Below are positions 1 to 8,337 of a DNA stretch of 64,000 bases, in pieces. The DNA comes from DATFJT01 sp965230755 (GTDB taxonomy: Bacteria > Bacteroidota > Bacteroidia > Chitinophagales > Saprospiraceae). Each line of letters begins with the position of its first letter. Position 1 is the stretch's first letter. The notes beneath the pieces were generated by a model. It searched no databases, had not been told where the DNA came from, and saw only the letters and a list, made by a program, of their open reading frames with translations. Position numbers and translations under genes: made by a program. The stretch lies in assembly GCA_965230755.1 (NCBI GenBank), contig CBDDLT010000016.1, positions 62,001 to 126,000 of the forward strand. The letters are read 5' to 3'.

Positions 1-1385
1 TCAAATTTTTCTACCATATTTTCTAAGTCTGATCGGTTTTTATAATTACCGGGATTGAAGGCCAAGACATTATCCATCATCTTGAACTCCTCATTAGAAA
101 CCGGAGTAATTTCATTCTGCTCCAGGAACAAATGATCTTGAATACTTAGTGCTGTCAAATCAGCAATAGGAAGGTATCTTTCCATTTTATACTTATTGAT
201 TGGCCCATTACTCGGAAGATGTTCTAGATAAGGATATATGTCTTCTCGATGAATAAGCTTTTTGACGGCAAGTATAATTAGATGACTTTGTTGCTTTATC
301 TCTTGAATTTCGAATTCATTCAATAAGCTGTCTATTCTCAATCTCGACAATTCTACACTTTTTCCAATTGAAAGCAACTCGCTCTTGGTTTCGAGCTTCC
401 GCCGAGCCTCGGCAATGGTACGCAACTGAGCCAATTGCCGCAGGAATTGCTTAATCTTGTACTCATACTCCGATTGATAAGTAATTAATTCTTTTTGCTT
501 TTGAGTCTTTTCCATTTCATGTCTTTCGATAATCACCTTTTGTTCATAGCGCGAGGCTTTATTTTGCGATGACCAGAGGTCTCTGGATAGGTTTACAGAA
601 AAATAAGGCTGACTTCTTGATATATCATATCCCGCCTGAAGGGAGAGATTTGGAAGTGAAGTTCTTTCTTTTTCCAGTTCAATTACTTTATTCTTCATTC
701 CCAGTATTACCTCATCTTCAGGATTATTTCGGACCCGTTCGACAATAGCCTCAAAATTGATCCTCCAAAATCGGTTGTCAAAGTCCAATTCCAAGTTCAT
801 ATCAGTAGCTGCTTCAAAAAGATCATTGAATTCACGCATCGACCTCATGAGGTGATTATACTCTCTTTGTATAGCCTGGACTTCGATGATCGGCCTGAAG
901 TCGATTCTCTTATTGTAATACAACTCGTTCAAACTATTCAAGGTCTCATTGCATTGCCTGAGCAACTCATGACATATTACTAACTTCTTCTTATTGTTCA
1001 GATACAGGACCGCATCGTATATTATTCCATATTGATGGTTGATGATCTCCTGATCTCCTTCCAGTTCAGTTAAGGTCATTCTGTTCCTCAATTTTTCCGC
1101 CTCCATTTGATGATCCAACATACCTCCTTTCCAAAAATTGATTCTTCCATAGATTCTAGTTGAAAGCCCTTGATCTATTTCATCTTGTCTAAAATTGGCG
1201 ATTCTCACACCTGCACTTAATCCGGCGTCTCTCTGAAGATCCTCAATCCTCTCTTCGATAGCCATTGTTTTGTAGAATTCTAATTCCCCAAAATCCATAC
1301 AAAACAGGCTATCTAGATAGAATACTTGCTGACCTGCCATCAATACTGGCCAACAAAGCGTGAGTATAAAGACTGATTTCATCAT
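1..1385 (-). CDS. TolC-like outer membrane efflux/export protein (partial, runs off left edge)
   Basis: The minus-strand frame is open from the ATG at 1385 to the window edge, giving about 461 visible residues without a stop. It begins with a signal-peptide-like stretch (MMKSVFILTLCWPVLMAGQQ). The rest is rich in charged residues and predicted long helices, with many Glu, Lys, Arg and Gln positions and a middle section (FSVNLSRDLW) typical of the strand-plus-long-helix pattern of outer membrane efflux proteins. I assign it to the OEP/TolC superfamily by this pattern only; no diagnostic motif is visible. Two adjacent ATGs (1385 and 1382) are possible starts. It lies 22 bp after the nucleotide-sugar dehydrogenase on the same strand, so the two are probably cotranscribed, perhaps with a polysaccharide or secretion cluster continuing to the left. 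Confidence 0.6.
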   Translation of the reverse strand, partial: MMKSVFILTLCWPVLMAGQQVFYLDSLFCMDFGELEFYKTMAIEERIEDLQRDAGLSAGVRIANFRQDEIDQGLSTRIYGRINFWKGGMLDHQMEAEKLRNRMTLTELEGDQEIINHQYGIIYDAVLYLNNKKKLVICHELLRQCNETLNSLNELYYNKRIDFRPIIEVQAIQREYNHLMRSMREFNDLFEAATDMNLELDFDNRFWRINFEAIVERVRNNPEDEVILGMKNKVIELEKERTSLPNLSLQAGYDISRSQPYFSVNLSRDLWSSQNKASRYEQKVIIERHEMEKTQKQKELITYQSEYEYKIKQFLRQLAQLRTIAEARRKLETKSELLSIGKSVELSRLRIDSLLNEFEIQEIKQQSHLIILAVKKLIHREDIYPYLEHLPSNGPINKYKMERYLPIADLTALSIQDHLFLEQNEITPVSNEEFKMMDNVLAFNPGNYKNRSDLENMVEKF

Positions 1386-1407
1386 TAGTCGCTTTGTCAG
1401 ATTCAAA

Positions 1408-2793
1408 TTAAAGTGTCAAGTATTCTATCTGTCCGAATATAGAACTAGGCTTCCCAAGAGTTCTTTTAAAGTCAAATACTACAGCTTGATCATTGCATAT
1501 AGGTCGTATGTAGCCCCAATTTATCGATGCGAATTGATCATGGTTGACCGCATAAATCACTACATCATAGTTTTGACTCATCTTATCAATTAGACTAAAT
1601 TCATAGTATTGCTCCATCTCTGCACTATCCGCTAAAGGATCCAATACTTCAGTCTTTCTACTTCTATTGCGTAAAAGCAATGCTAACTCGGCAGCCTTAG
1701 AATTCCTAAGGTCAGATACATTTTCTTTGAAGGTTGCTCCTAGGACTAGCACCTTACTCTCAGAGAGTTCTTTTCCCATTTCACTTAAAGCCTTTTCTAC
1801 GCGTTGAACGACCTGTTCTGGCATGGCATCATTGAGCAAACGGCAGTTGGATATGACTGGCAAATCAACTCCATAGTCTTTGGCTTTGTGGATCAAATAA
1901 TAAGGATCTACACCAATACAGTGCCCACCGACTAATCCCGGATAAAAATTAAGAAAGTTCCATTTAGTACCGGCTGCAGCAAGTACATCGTGCGTGTTGA
2001 TATTCATTTTATCAAAGACAAGAGACAACTCATTCATGAAAGCAATATTGATATCTCTCTGGGTATTTTCGACAATCTTAGCAGCTTCAGCAACTTTGAT
2101 TGACGGTGCAATATGAATTCCGGCATCAATAATATGATTGTATATATTGTATATTTCCTCTCTTCCTTCTTCGTCAGATCCCGCAACTATTTTTGTGATA
2201 GATGTGAGTGTATTCTTTTTATCTCCAGGATTAATTCTTTCCGGAGAGTAGCCCACTTTAAAGTCGATATTTACCTTTAACCCAGACACTTCTTCTAAAA
2301 CAGGAATACAATCTTCCTCTGTACAGCCAGGATATACGGTAGATTCGAAAATGACAATATCTCCGCGGCCCAAAGTTTTGCCTATTACTTCACATGCGCT
2401 GAGTAAGGGAAAAAGATTTGGTGTTTTATTCTTGCCTACAGGGGTAGGCACGGCAACCACATAAACATCGGCGTCGATCAAACAATCCGACGTACTAGTA
2501 AAATGAATATTTCTATCGCGAAAATCTTCATTGCCTAATTCCTTCGACGGATCAACCCCCCTTTTCATCTGTTCAATACGATCATCATTAATATCATATC
2601 CAATTACATCGAAATCCTTGGCAAATTCGAGTGCTATAGGAAGTCCAACATAACCTAAACCGACTACAGCAAGTTTTGCTTCTTGATTAAGTAGCATTTC
2701 ATAAATGGATTTATTTGCAGAGTAATCAAGTTGAGTTTCTGACTTAAATCTAACTCCAACCAAAGGGTTTCCTAAAAAGTCAAATGTATTCAT
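1408..2793 (-). CDS. Nucleotide-sugar dehydrogenase (UDP-HexNAc 6-dehydrogenase, TviB/WbpO-like)
   Basis: This 461-residue protein belongs to the UDP-glucose/GDP-mannose dehydrogenase superfamily, which oxidises C6 of a nucleotide sugar twice with NAD+ to give a uronic acid. The Rossmann motif VVGLGYVGLPIALEF is at about residues 43-57. The catalytic cysteine is in GGHCIGVDPYY (Cys292). FESTVYPG (about 149-156) and the C-terminal UDP-binding domain are also present. Similarity is closest to the TviB/WbpO branch that makes N-acetylgalactosaminuronic acid, but substrate specificity cannot be read from sequence. About 40 residues precede the Rossmann fold; an internal ATG near 2697 would give the more usual family start. 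It probably supplies precursor for an extracellular polysaccharide. The gene lies 162 bp downstream of the NO-sensing cassette on the same strand. Confidence 0.88.
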   Translation of the reverse strand: MNTFDFLGNPLVGVRFKSETQLDYSANKSIYEMLLNQEAKLAVVGLGYVGLPIALEFAKDFDVIGYDINDDRIEQMKRGVDPSKELGNEDFRDRNIHFTSTSDCLIDADVYVVAVPTPVGKNKTPNLFPLLSACEVIGKTLGRGDIVIFESTVYPGCTEEDCIPVLEEVSGLKVNIDFKVGYSPERINPGDKKNTLTSITKIVAGSDEEGREEIYNIYNHIIDAGIHIAPSIKVAEAAKIVENTQRDINIAFMNELSLVFDKMNINTHDVLAAAGTKWNFLNFYPGLVGGHCIGVDPYYLIHKAKDYGVDLPVISNCRLLNDAMPEQVVQRVEKALSEMGKELSESKVLVLGATFKENVSDLRNSKAAELALLLRNRSRKTEVLDPLADSAEMEQYYEFSLIDKMSQNYDVVIYAVNHDQFASINWGYIRPICNDQAVVFDFKRTLGKPSSIFGQIEYLTL

Positions 2794-2955
2794 CGCTAAA
2801 AATTTTTGTTTTTAATTCGAATACAAAGTTATCCTCAACTACAGCTCGGCAGGGAAGTCTTAGATTATTGGTAGAATTTCTTCGGTTTTTGGTAGTCTTT
2901 TCTCTGAATTCGGGAAATGACCAGTTCTCAATGTTAGCAAGTAGAATTACAGATG

Positions 2956-3660
2956 CTAAAGAATATTAATACTCCGCATCAGTATAGGAACGTGCGAGCG
3001 ACTTATAGGAATCATACTATTGTCGATTATGATAGTACTTTCCTGTATGTCCTTAATCTTATCCAGATTGACAATGTAGGATCTGTGAACTTTTAAGAAT
3101 CGCGGGTGATTTAGGCGTTCATCTAGAGACTTAATACTACCATAGATGATATATTTCCCCTCCGAGGTGATAACTCTTATGTAATCCCCAACATTTTTGA
3201 AATACAGAATTTTATCAAAGGGGAGTCTAATAAGTTTGCCGTCTTCTTTAATATATATTTCCTTAGCCTCGGATGCAAGAGCAACTGCATCTAGCTGTTG
3301 TTTTCTGGATATTACTTTCTGAATAGCCTGCGCCAAGCGGGTTTGGGTTACAGGTTTTTTTAGAAAATCGACTACATCATATTCGAATGCATCGAAAGCA
3401 TATTCTTTATGTGCAGTTGTAAATACGATTTGAGGAAGATAAGGAATAGACTGTAGCAATTCCAAGCCTGTCATGCCAGGCATTTCAATATCCAAAAGGA
3501 TAAGATCTATTTCAACTTGTTTTATATATTCAATGGCCTCCTCCGAATTATCAAATGAAGATACCAATTCAACGCCCTCTAGACCCTGGCAAAGTTTTTC
3601 CAATGACTTCCTGGCCATGATCTCATCCTCTACGATTAGGGTTTTTAATTTTATACTCAT
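2956..3660 (-). CDS. LytTR-family response regulator of the H-NOX cassette
   Basis: This 234-residue response regulator has an N-terminal receiver domain with acidic pocket VEDE (10-13), phospho-acceptor Asp57 in LLDIEMPGM, the conserved Thr in FTTAH and Lys in FLKKPV. A LytTR DNA-binding domain follows (about 130-234; FLKVHRSYIVNLDKI is typical). It should act as a DNA-binding transcription factor in the cytoplasm. Its start is only 4 bp from the end of the hybrid kinase gene, so the two are translationally close and almost certainly one operon. The likely phosphate source is the Hpt domain of that kinase. A DNA-binding output is notable, because many H-NOX kinases signal to cyclic-di-GMP enzymes instead. 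Confidence 0.92.
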   Translation of the reverse strand: MSIKLKTLIVEDEIMARKSLEKLCQGLEGVELVSSFDNSEEAIEYIKQVEIDLILLDIEMPGMTGLELLQSIPYLPQIVFTTAHKEYAFDAFEYDVVDFLKKPVTQTRLAQAIQKVISRKQQLDAVALASEAKEIYIKEDGKLIRLPFDKILYFKNVGDYIRVITSEGKYIIYGSIKSLDERLNHPRFLKVHRSYIVNLDKIKDIQESTIIIDNSMIPISRSHVPILMRSINIL

Positions 3661-3664
3661 CTCC

Positions 3665-5761
3665 TTATTTGACTTTCTGTTCTAAAATTTCCGTATGTCG
3701 TAGGATTTGGGTTTTCCTTGTTCTGATTTCCTTGATCAATGAAGTCAGGTTAAGCCTAAGTTCATCACTCGGCAACATAGAGATCTCACTTTCCAAGCTT
3801 TCTAATTGGCCATGAACACCTTTCAAGCCAACCATAAGTAATCCTGGTTTGATCTTGTGCAATTGTTTTTTAACGGCTTGAATATCCTGATCTGCCAGAA
3901 AGGTATTCAACCGATCTAATTCTCCATCTATTGTGTCAAGAAAAAGTTGAAACATCTCAAGTGCATAATCATGATCGTTTCCATATAAGTTAACCAAGGT
4001 TTCCCGGTCTAATTCGCTAGTTACTAAATCTGATTGAACTTTATGTTGATCTGCCACATTATGCCTAGTATATTTTTTAAGAATTTCTCGCATTTGAATA
4101 GGCGTAAATGGCTTCGATAGAAAATCTGTCATTCCCGCGCCCTTGGCCAACTGCCTTTTGGTCATAAATGTAGATGCTGTCAGCGCAATTATAGGAATAG
4201 TATCTCCTCCATGAACTCTCATTTCTCTAATCTTTCGACTGGCCTCAAAACCACTCATTACAGGCATAGAAAGATCCATCAAAATCAGATCAAATTGATT
4301 GTTCTCAAAAGCTTCTATGGCCTCCTTCCCATTCATCGTTATTTGAAACTCTATTCCCCACTTCTGGAAAAGCCTGGTAATGTATTGTATATTCATTGTG
4401 TTGTCCTCAGCAATGAGTACAGATATTTTTCCGAAGTCTATGTCGTCTGTTATATCCTCTTCTAATTCAATGATTGGCTTGTTTTCTGCTTTAAGTAATC
4501 TAAGTTCAAAATAAAAGCGGGAGCCTTTATTTAAACTAGATTCAACGCTTAATTCACTACCCAATAAGTTCAACAGTTTATTGGCAATAGGAATCCCTAA
4601 TCCGGTGCCCCCGTATTTTTTACTTATATTTTTATTGGCCTGTCTAAAGTTGACAAATATTCTATCCAGTTCCTCGCCCGTCATTCCCTTTCCTGTATCC
4701 TCAATCTCAAATATTAGTTTGATGTCCTCTTTTGTTTCATCTACTTTTCTTATTCTTAACTCTATGAAGCCTTCTTCAGTAAATTTTTCTGCATTACTCA
4801 GAAGATTGAGAAGGATTTGATTGAGTATTTGTTGATCTGCACAGACACGCAGCGGTATTTCATCTTCAAACTTGACTCTATAATCAATTGCCTTATTCCG
4901 ATTTTTAAGTGATATCGTCTGCATCAGGATATTGGCCTGACGACGAAGGTCAAAATCTTTGTTTTGTATCTCAATAGCACCAGAATCAATTTTAGAAATG
5001 TCCAGGATGTCAGACACTAGATTCTTTAATATGTCAGCAGAATTCAAGAGAATTTCTATAAGGTTTTCTTGCGATTCATCCAACTTTGTCTCACTGATAA
5101 GATGAGTCATTCCTATAATAGCATTTAGAGGCGTTCTAATCTCATGGCTCATTCTTGCCAGAAATTCTTTCTCTGCCTCCTGAGCTCTTATGGCTTCCTC
5201 TTTTGCTTTTTTCAGACTTAATTCTAAATTCTTTCTGTCTGTTATATCATAGTGAATACCGAGTGATCCAATCACTTCGCCCTTTTCATTATGAAAAGGA
5301 GCTCCACTGATCAATACCCAACGCCTTTCTCCATTTTTTTTCTTTATAACAACTTCATAAACATCAGGAATTCCATTCAGCCTTTTATTTTCCTGATGAG
5401 TAAGAACATCTTTATATTCATCTGTTATCAGTAAGTCCTTTGCATCCTGACCCACCAACTCTTCCTCTGTATAACCAGTCATGTTAAGAAACTTATCATA
5501 GGCCCTTATAATTTTTCCCTCATTATCCACTTCAAGCAATCCAAGATCCATATTCTCCATGACGCTCCGATACTTGACCTCGCTTTCCTTCAACTCAGCC
5601 ATTCTTTTGATGATTTCTGATTCGAGGGATTCATTGAGCTTCCTTAACTTCTCATTAGTCGTAAAAAGTTCAAGGGCCTTCTTTTCAAGTATGGCTTCTG
5701 CTTGTTTTCTAGCTTGTCTTTCTCTTTCTATTCTCTTATTGAGTAGTTCCAGTTCGTTCAT
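3665..5761 (-). CDS. Soluble hybrid histidine kinase (coiled coil-PAS-HisKA-HATPase-REC-Hpt), H-NOX partner
   Basis: This 698-residue kinase has no signal peptide or membrane segment and should be cytoplasmic. Residues 1-60 form a charged coiled coil. A PAS domain with PAC motif spans about 61-180. The HisKA box EFLARMSHEIRTPLNAIIG contains phospho-acceptor His206. The ATPase domain includes LLNLLSNAEKFT (N box), DTGKGM (G1) and KYGGTGLGIPI (G2). A receiver domain (IAEDN; Asp in LILMDLSMPVMSG) and a C-terminal Hpt domain (LHKIKPGLLMVG) complete a His-Asp-His relay, whose last step could be the LytTR regulator encoded next. Its ATG lies 6 bp after the H-NOX stop codon. Absence of any sensor of its own beyond PAS fits sensing through the separate H-NOX protein, as in known H-NOX/kinase pairs. 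Confidence 0.93.
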   Translation of the reverse strand: MNELELLNKRIERERQARKQAEAILEKKALELFTTNEKLRKLNESLESEIIKRMAELKESEVKYRSVMENMDLGLLEVDNEGKIIRAYDKFLNMTGYTEEELVGQDAKDLLITDEYKDVLTHQENKRLNGIPDVYEVVIKKKNGERRWVLISGAPFHNEKGEVIGSLGIHYDITDRKNLELSLKKAKEEAIRAQEAEKEFLARMSHEIRTPLNAIIGMTHLISETKLDESQENLIEILLNSADILKNLVSDILDISKIDSGAIEIQNKDFDLRRQANILMQTISLKNRNKAIDYRVKFEDEIPLRVCADQQILNQILLNLLSNAEKFTEEGFIELRIRKVDETKEDIKLIFEIEDTGKGMTGEELDRIFVNFRQANKNISKKYGGTGLGIPIANKLLNLLGSELSVESSLNKGSRFYFELRLLKAENKPIIELEEDITDDIDFGKISVLIAEDNTMNIQYITRLFQKWGIEFQITMNGKEAIEAFENNQFDLILMDLSMPVMSGFEASRKIREMRVHGGDTIPIIALTASTFMTKRQLAKGAGMTDFLSKPFTPIQMREILKKYTRHNVADQHKVQSDLVTSELDRETLVNLYGNDHDYALEMFQLFLDTIDGELDRLNTFLADQDIQAVKKQLHKIKPGLLMVGLKGVHGQLESLESEISMLPSDELRLNLTSLIKEIRTRKTQILRHTEILEQKVK

Positions 5762-5767
5762 GGGGCA

Positions 5768-6301
5768 TTAAGCTGGTGCTATAATAAATCTTACCTCACT
5801 ACCATCGTCTTTAATTACCTCTTTGGTAACGTTAAGATTTTCCTTGTAATGAGAAATGGTCTTTTCGATCAAACCCATTGCAAAAGAGGACATTTTCCGA
5901 TCGCTCTTATAAACCATAGTCATTTCTCCGACTGCATTGACTTCAGTCTCAAACCGCGGAAGTGCTGCCTCAGGGTAAAGTTTTTGAACTTCCACATGTA
6001 TATGATTATCTATGGATTCAAGAAATTCGAAGGCATTTTCCGCATTCTGAAAAAACTGCGGGTATGAAGCCAGAAAAGTATCAAATATATACTTACCAAA
6101 TTCTGACAAAAGTATCTCGGCATCCTTATTTGTTTCCTCGGAAAGATTCATCAGTAGGCTGACTATTTCATGATGAGGATAGGTGCCTATTGCAGTATAG
6201 ATGCCATCCAATCCTGACTTTTCCAATATAGAATCAACCATATCATAACCGAATTTTTTCTCCACCATTTCCAAGAACTCTGTGAATACAATACCCTTCA
6301 T
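5768..6301 (-). CDS. H-NOX heme-based nitric oxide sensor
   Basis: This 177-residue stand-alone H-NOX (HNOB) domain protein begins MKGIVFTEFLEMVEKKFG, the family's usual N-terminus. The proximal heme ligand is His102 in NHIHVEVQKLYP. The heme-propionate-binding YxSxR motif is complete (Tyr131, Ser133, Arg135). Family knowledge: NO binding breaks the His-Fe bond and alters the activity of a partner kinase. Position 140, where the oxygen-binding Thermoanaerobacter protein has the distal tyrosine, is Phe here. I infer an NO-selective pocket that does not hold oxygen stably. It is the first gene of a three-gene operon (H-NOX, hybrid kinase, LytTR regulator), with 6-bp and 4-bp gaps between genes. 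Confidence 0.95.
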   Translation of the reverse strand: MKGIVFTEFLEMVEKKFGYDMVDSILEKSGLDGIYTAIGTYPHHEIVSLLMNLSEETNKDAEILLSEFGKYIFDTFLASYPQFFQNAENAFEFLESIDNHIHVEVQKLYPEAALPRFETEVNAVGEMTMVYKSDRKMSSFAMGLIEKTISHYKENLNVTKEVIKDDGSEVRFIIAPA

Positions 6302-6690
6302 TACTATATATATTTAAACACTGAAAGAATTTACTTTCTACTTCAAAATAAGGTTTCTAAAATTATAAAATCGGATTTTCCCTCCCAAATCTAAATAGTT
6401 CGAAGATGTTAAACCTATTTCAATTATTACTAAACTTCCATTATTATACCAGATACTATAAACAATCTTCAATAACGCGATTAAGAATAATTGCTATAGT
6501 GGACAGCCCAAAATTTTGCTTTAGAATGCATCCAAGTAATGTCCGAAGCTCTAATTATGGGTGTAATTAGACCATAGTTTAGGGTTGAACGCAAAACTTT
6601 CATCTATTTTATAGTTTTTTAGGTGATTCCGGCCTGGAAAGCTTAAAAAATTTCGAATATTGGGTAAGCAATTAAATCATATCTAAGACT
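6302..6690. other. Divergent intergenic region between H-NOX operon and PycTM-like gene
   Basis: This 389-bp AT-rich stretch separates two divergent genes and must hold both promoters. I see no convincing TAnnTTTG box at an appropriate distance, no strong inverted repeat and no small gene. Confidence 0.5.
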
Positions 6691-7392
6691 ATGTCAGATC
6701 AAATTAAAATTGACGACCCGATTATCCAAGAATTAAATAAGCGCCTAGAGAAACTCGAGAGTAAGTCTTCTAAAAAAGATAAGAAAGAAGCCAAAAAGAA
6801 AGCAGAAGCTAAGGACTTACAACAGTACGATACTTCCTCGGAGCCTCGAAAATCTTTCTCTACATTTATGAGAAACCAGAACAAGTTCTATGTCAATGCC
6901 ATTAATGTCATCGATCGAAAAGCGGCAATCATGATACGGGTAAATTCGACGATCGTTTCGGCCATTGTGATATTCTTTCAGTACATTCAAGGGATACAAT
7001 ACGGTGTTATAATTGGGGTTGTAATGATCTTATTTTCTTTTGCTTCGCTGATGTTGGCCATTAACGCTTCCCGTCCTCATCTTTTTGATCTGATCAAAAC
7101 CTACGAAAAAAATGTGCGATCGAAATACAGCAATACGGAAGAAGGAATTTTTACCATTGGCGCTAATGCAGATATTAGCCTGGAAGAATATGAGGCAGCT
7201 TTCGAAAAATTGGTTCATAACCAAAGCTTGCAAATTGGCAATCAGGTTCGGTCCATGTACTTGTTCGAAAAGCAACAAAGGAAGGCATTTACTCGGATCG
7301 AATTGTCCTATATTTCCTTCATGATTGGCTTTTCAATTACGGTCATTATTTTCATTGTAGGGGCTTTGAAGAATTATTTTGGCGCATTCTAA
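6691..7392 (+). CDS. PycTM-like (DUF5706) membrane protein without an adjacent cyclase
   Basis: This 233-residue protein has a lysine/glutamate-rich N-terminus (1-50), then IDRKAAIMIRVNSTIVSAIV (74-93), which matches the pattern (A)DxKA-x-N-x-S of the Pycsar effector transmembrane domain (PycTM/DUF5706). Membrane segments lie near 84-100, 104-126 and 205-227, with a long soluble helical linker between the second and third, as in that family. In anti-phage Pycsar systems such proteins respond to cyclic CMP or UMP from a neighbouring cyclase and damage the inner membrane. No cyclase is encoded nearby; the next gene is an ion channel. The protein may have another role, or the cyclase lies elsewhere. 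Family membership is by eye. Confidence 0.7.
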   Translation: MSDQIKIDDPIIQELNKRLEKLESKSSKKDKKEAKKKAEAKDLQQYDTSSEPRKSFSTFMRNQNKFYVNAINVIDRKAAIMIRVNSTIVSAIVIFFQYIQGIQYGVIIGVVMILFSFASLMLAINASRPHLFDLIKTYEKNVRSKYSNTEEGIFTIGANADISLEEYEAAFEKLVHNQSLQIGNQVRSMYLFEKQQRKAFTRIELSYISFMIGFSITVIIFIVGALKNYFGAF

Positions 7393-7616
7393 ATATGCTA
7401 ATCAAAGCATTGGACTACATCATGTATTGGTATAACTAGTATCTAAATACATTTAGCTTGTTGATGGAGTCCTGTTATTCCCATTGTAGGCACTTAATGT
7501 CATCGCTTGCAATTGTTTAGGAAGAATTGACCAATAGCAAATGGGATCTTTTCTGAAATTAGTGATTCTAATATCTAGGTAGAATAAAGTAGATTAACTT
7601 TAATCTACAATAACGA
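7393..7616 (+). promoter_or_regulatory. Intergenic region with inverted repeat upstream of the ion channel gene
   Basis: The 224-bp gap contains a perfect inverted repeat, GTAGATTA (7589-7596), ACTT, TAATCTAC (7601-7608), nested with TAAAGT/ACTTTA, ending 8 bp before the proposed TTG start. This could be an operator or a hairpin in the leader. There is no T-run, so a terminator for the upstream gene is less likely. Confidence 0.35.
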
Positions 7617-8312
7617 TTGGTTAGCTTGAAAGGATTGAAATACAACCAAGAAAAACATCACAGAAATAGCAACTATTTTTGGCTGCTAGTTTTCTTTCTG
7701 TTCTTGTTGTTTTTCCCCATTTTCTCGGTTTTCTTCAGTTCATTCAGTGAGCCCGTTTTTAAGATATCAGCTTCAGTCATCATTGTTTGGGGGGCTTATG
7801 TGGTGACCCATTCTAAAAGGGAGTTGGTAATAGGTGCAATTTTAGCATTTTTCGCAGTATTAGGATTTTGGATTGACGAATCCGTCTTTCGACCGAGTTT
7901 GGCAACCATGATCTTTAGGATGATTACAGGGATCATTTATTTTGGCTATCTAGGTCGGCGTATCGCTATACAACTAATAGAAAACAATAATCATGTCAAC
8001 CTCAATTTGGTTTATGGGGCCATTATTGTTTATTTCATCATCGGAATATTGGGGGGGGATTTGTGTGCTCTTTTGGACATTATAGAACCGGGAACTTTCT
8101 TTTTGCAAGAAGAAAACGTCAGCGTATATAACTATTACTACTTCAGTTTTGTTACCCTTACCACGGTGGGCTTTGGGGATATTACCCCAAGCAATGAATC
8201 AGGCAGGGCATTGGCCCTTCTCATTGGTCTTGTGGGCCAAATTTATCTTACAATCGTCATTGCGATTATCATTGGGAAATATTTAAATCAGGAAGGCGTT
8301 AGTCGTGAATGA
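7617..8312 (+). CDS. Ion channel protein (potassium-channel-like pore domain)
   Basis: This 231-residue membrane protein has several N-terminal hydrophobic segments (about 20-45, 46-63, 70-85, 95-112, 127-150), then a pore loop with filter sequence TLTTVGFGDITP (about 181-192) and a final helix (about 199-224). This is the Ion_trans_2 pore architecture, and TVGFGD is a canonical K+ selectivity filter. The start shown is TTG, 8 bp after an inverted repeat; a start at a later TTG is also possible because no ATG occurs near. No cytoplasmic RCK or cyclic-nucleotide domain is present. It ends 25 bp before the outer membrane factor gene and follows the PycTM-like gene in the same orientation. Confidence 0.8.
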   Translation: MVSLKGLKYNQEKHHRNSNYFWLLVFFLFLLFFPIFSVFFSSFSEPVFKISASVIIVWGAYVVTHSKRELVIGAILAFFAVLGFWIDESVFRPSLATMIFRMITGIIYFGYLGRRIAIQLIENNNHVNLNLVYGAIIVYFIIGILGGDLCALLDIIEPGTFFLQEENVSVYNYYYFSFVTLTTVGFGDITPSNESGRALALLIGLVGQIYLTIVIAIIIGKYLNQEGVSRE

Positions 8313-8337
8313 CTTGCCAAACGAAAAATTTAAAAAC

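Noticed and set aside
6691..7392. Complete Pycsar anti-phage system
   Set aside because: The PycTM-like protein is present, but no nucleotide cyclase is encoded on either side within the window.
8305..8337. GTG start at 8305 for the TolC fusion
   Set aside because: It would place 11 polar residues before a good signal peptide and overlap the channel gene; ATG 8338 is better.
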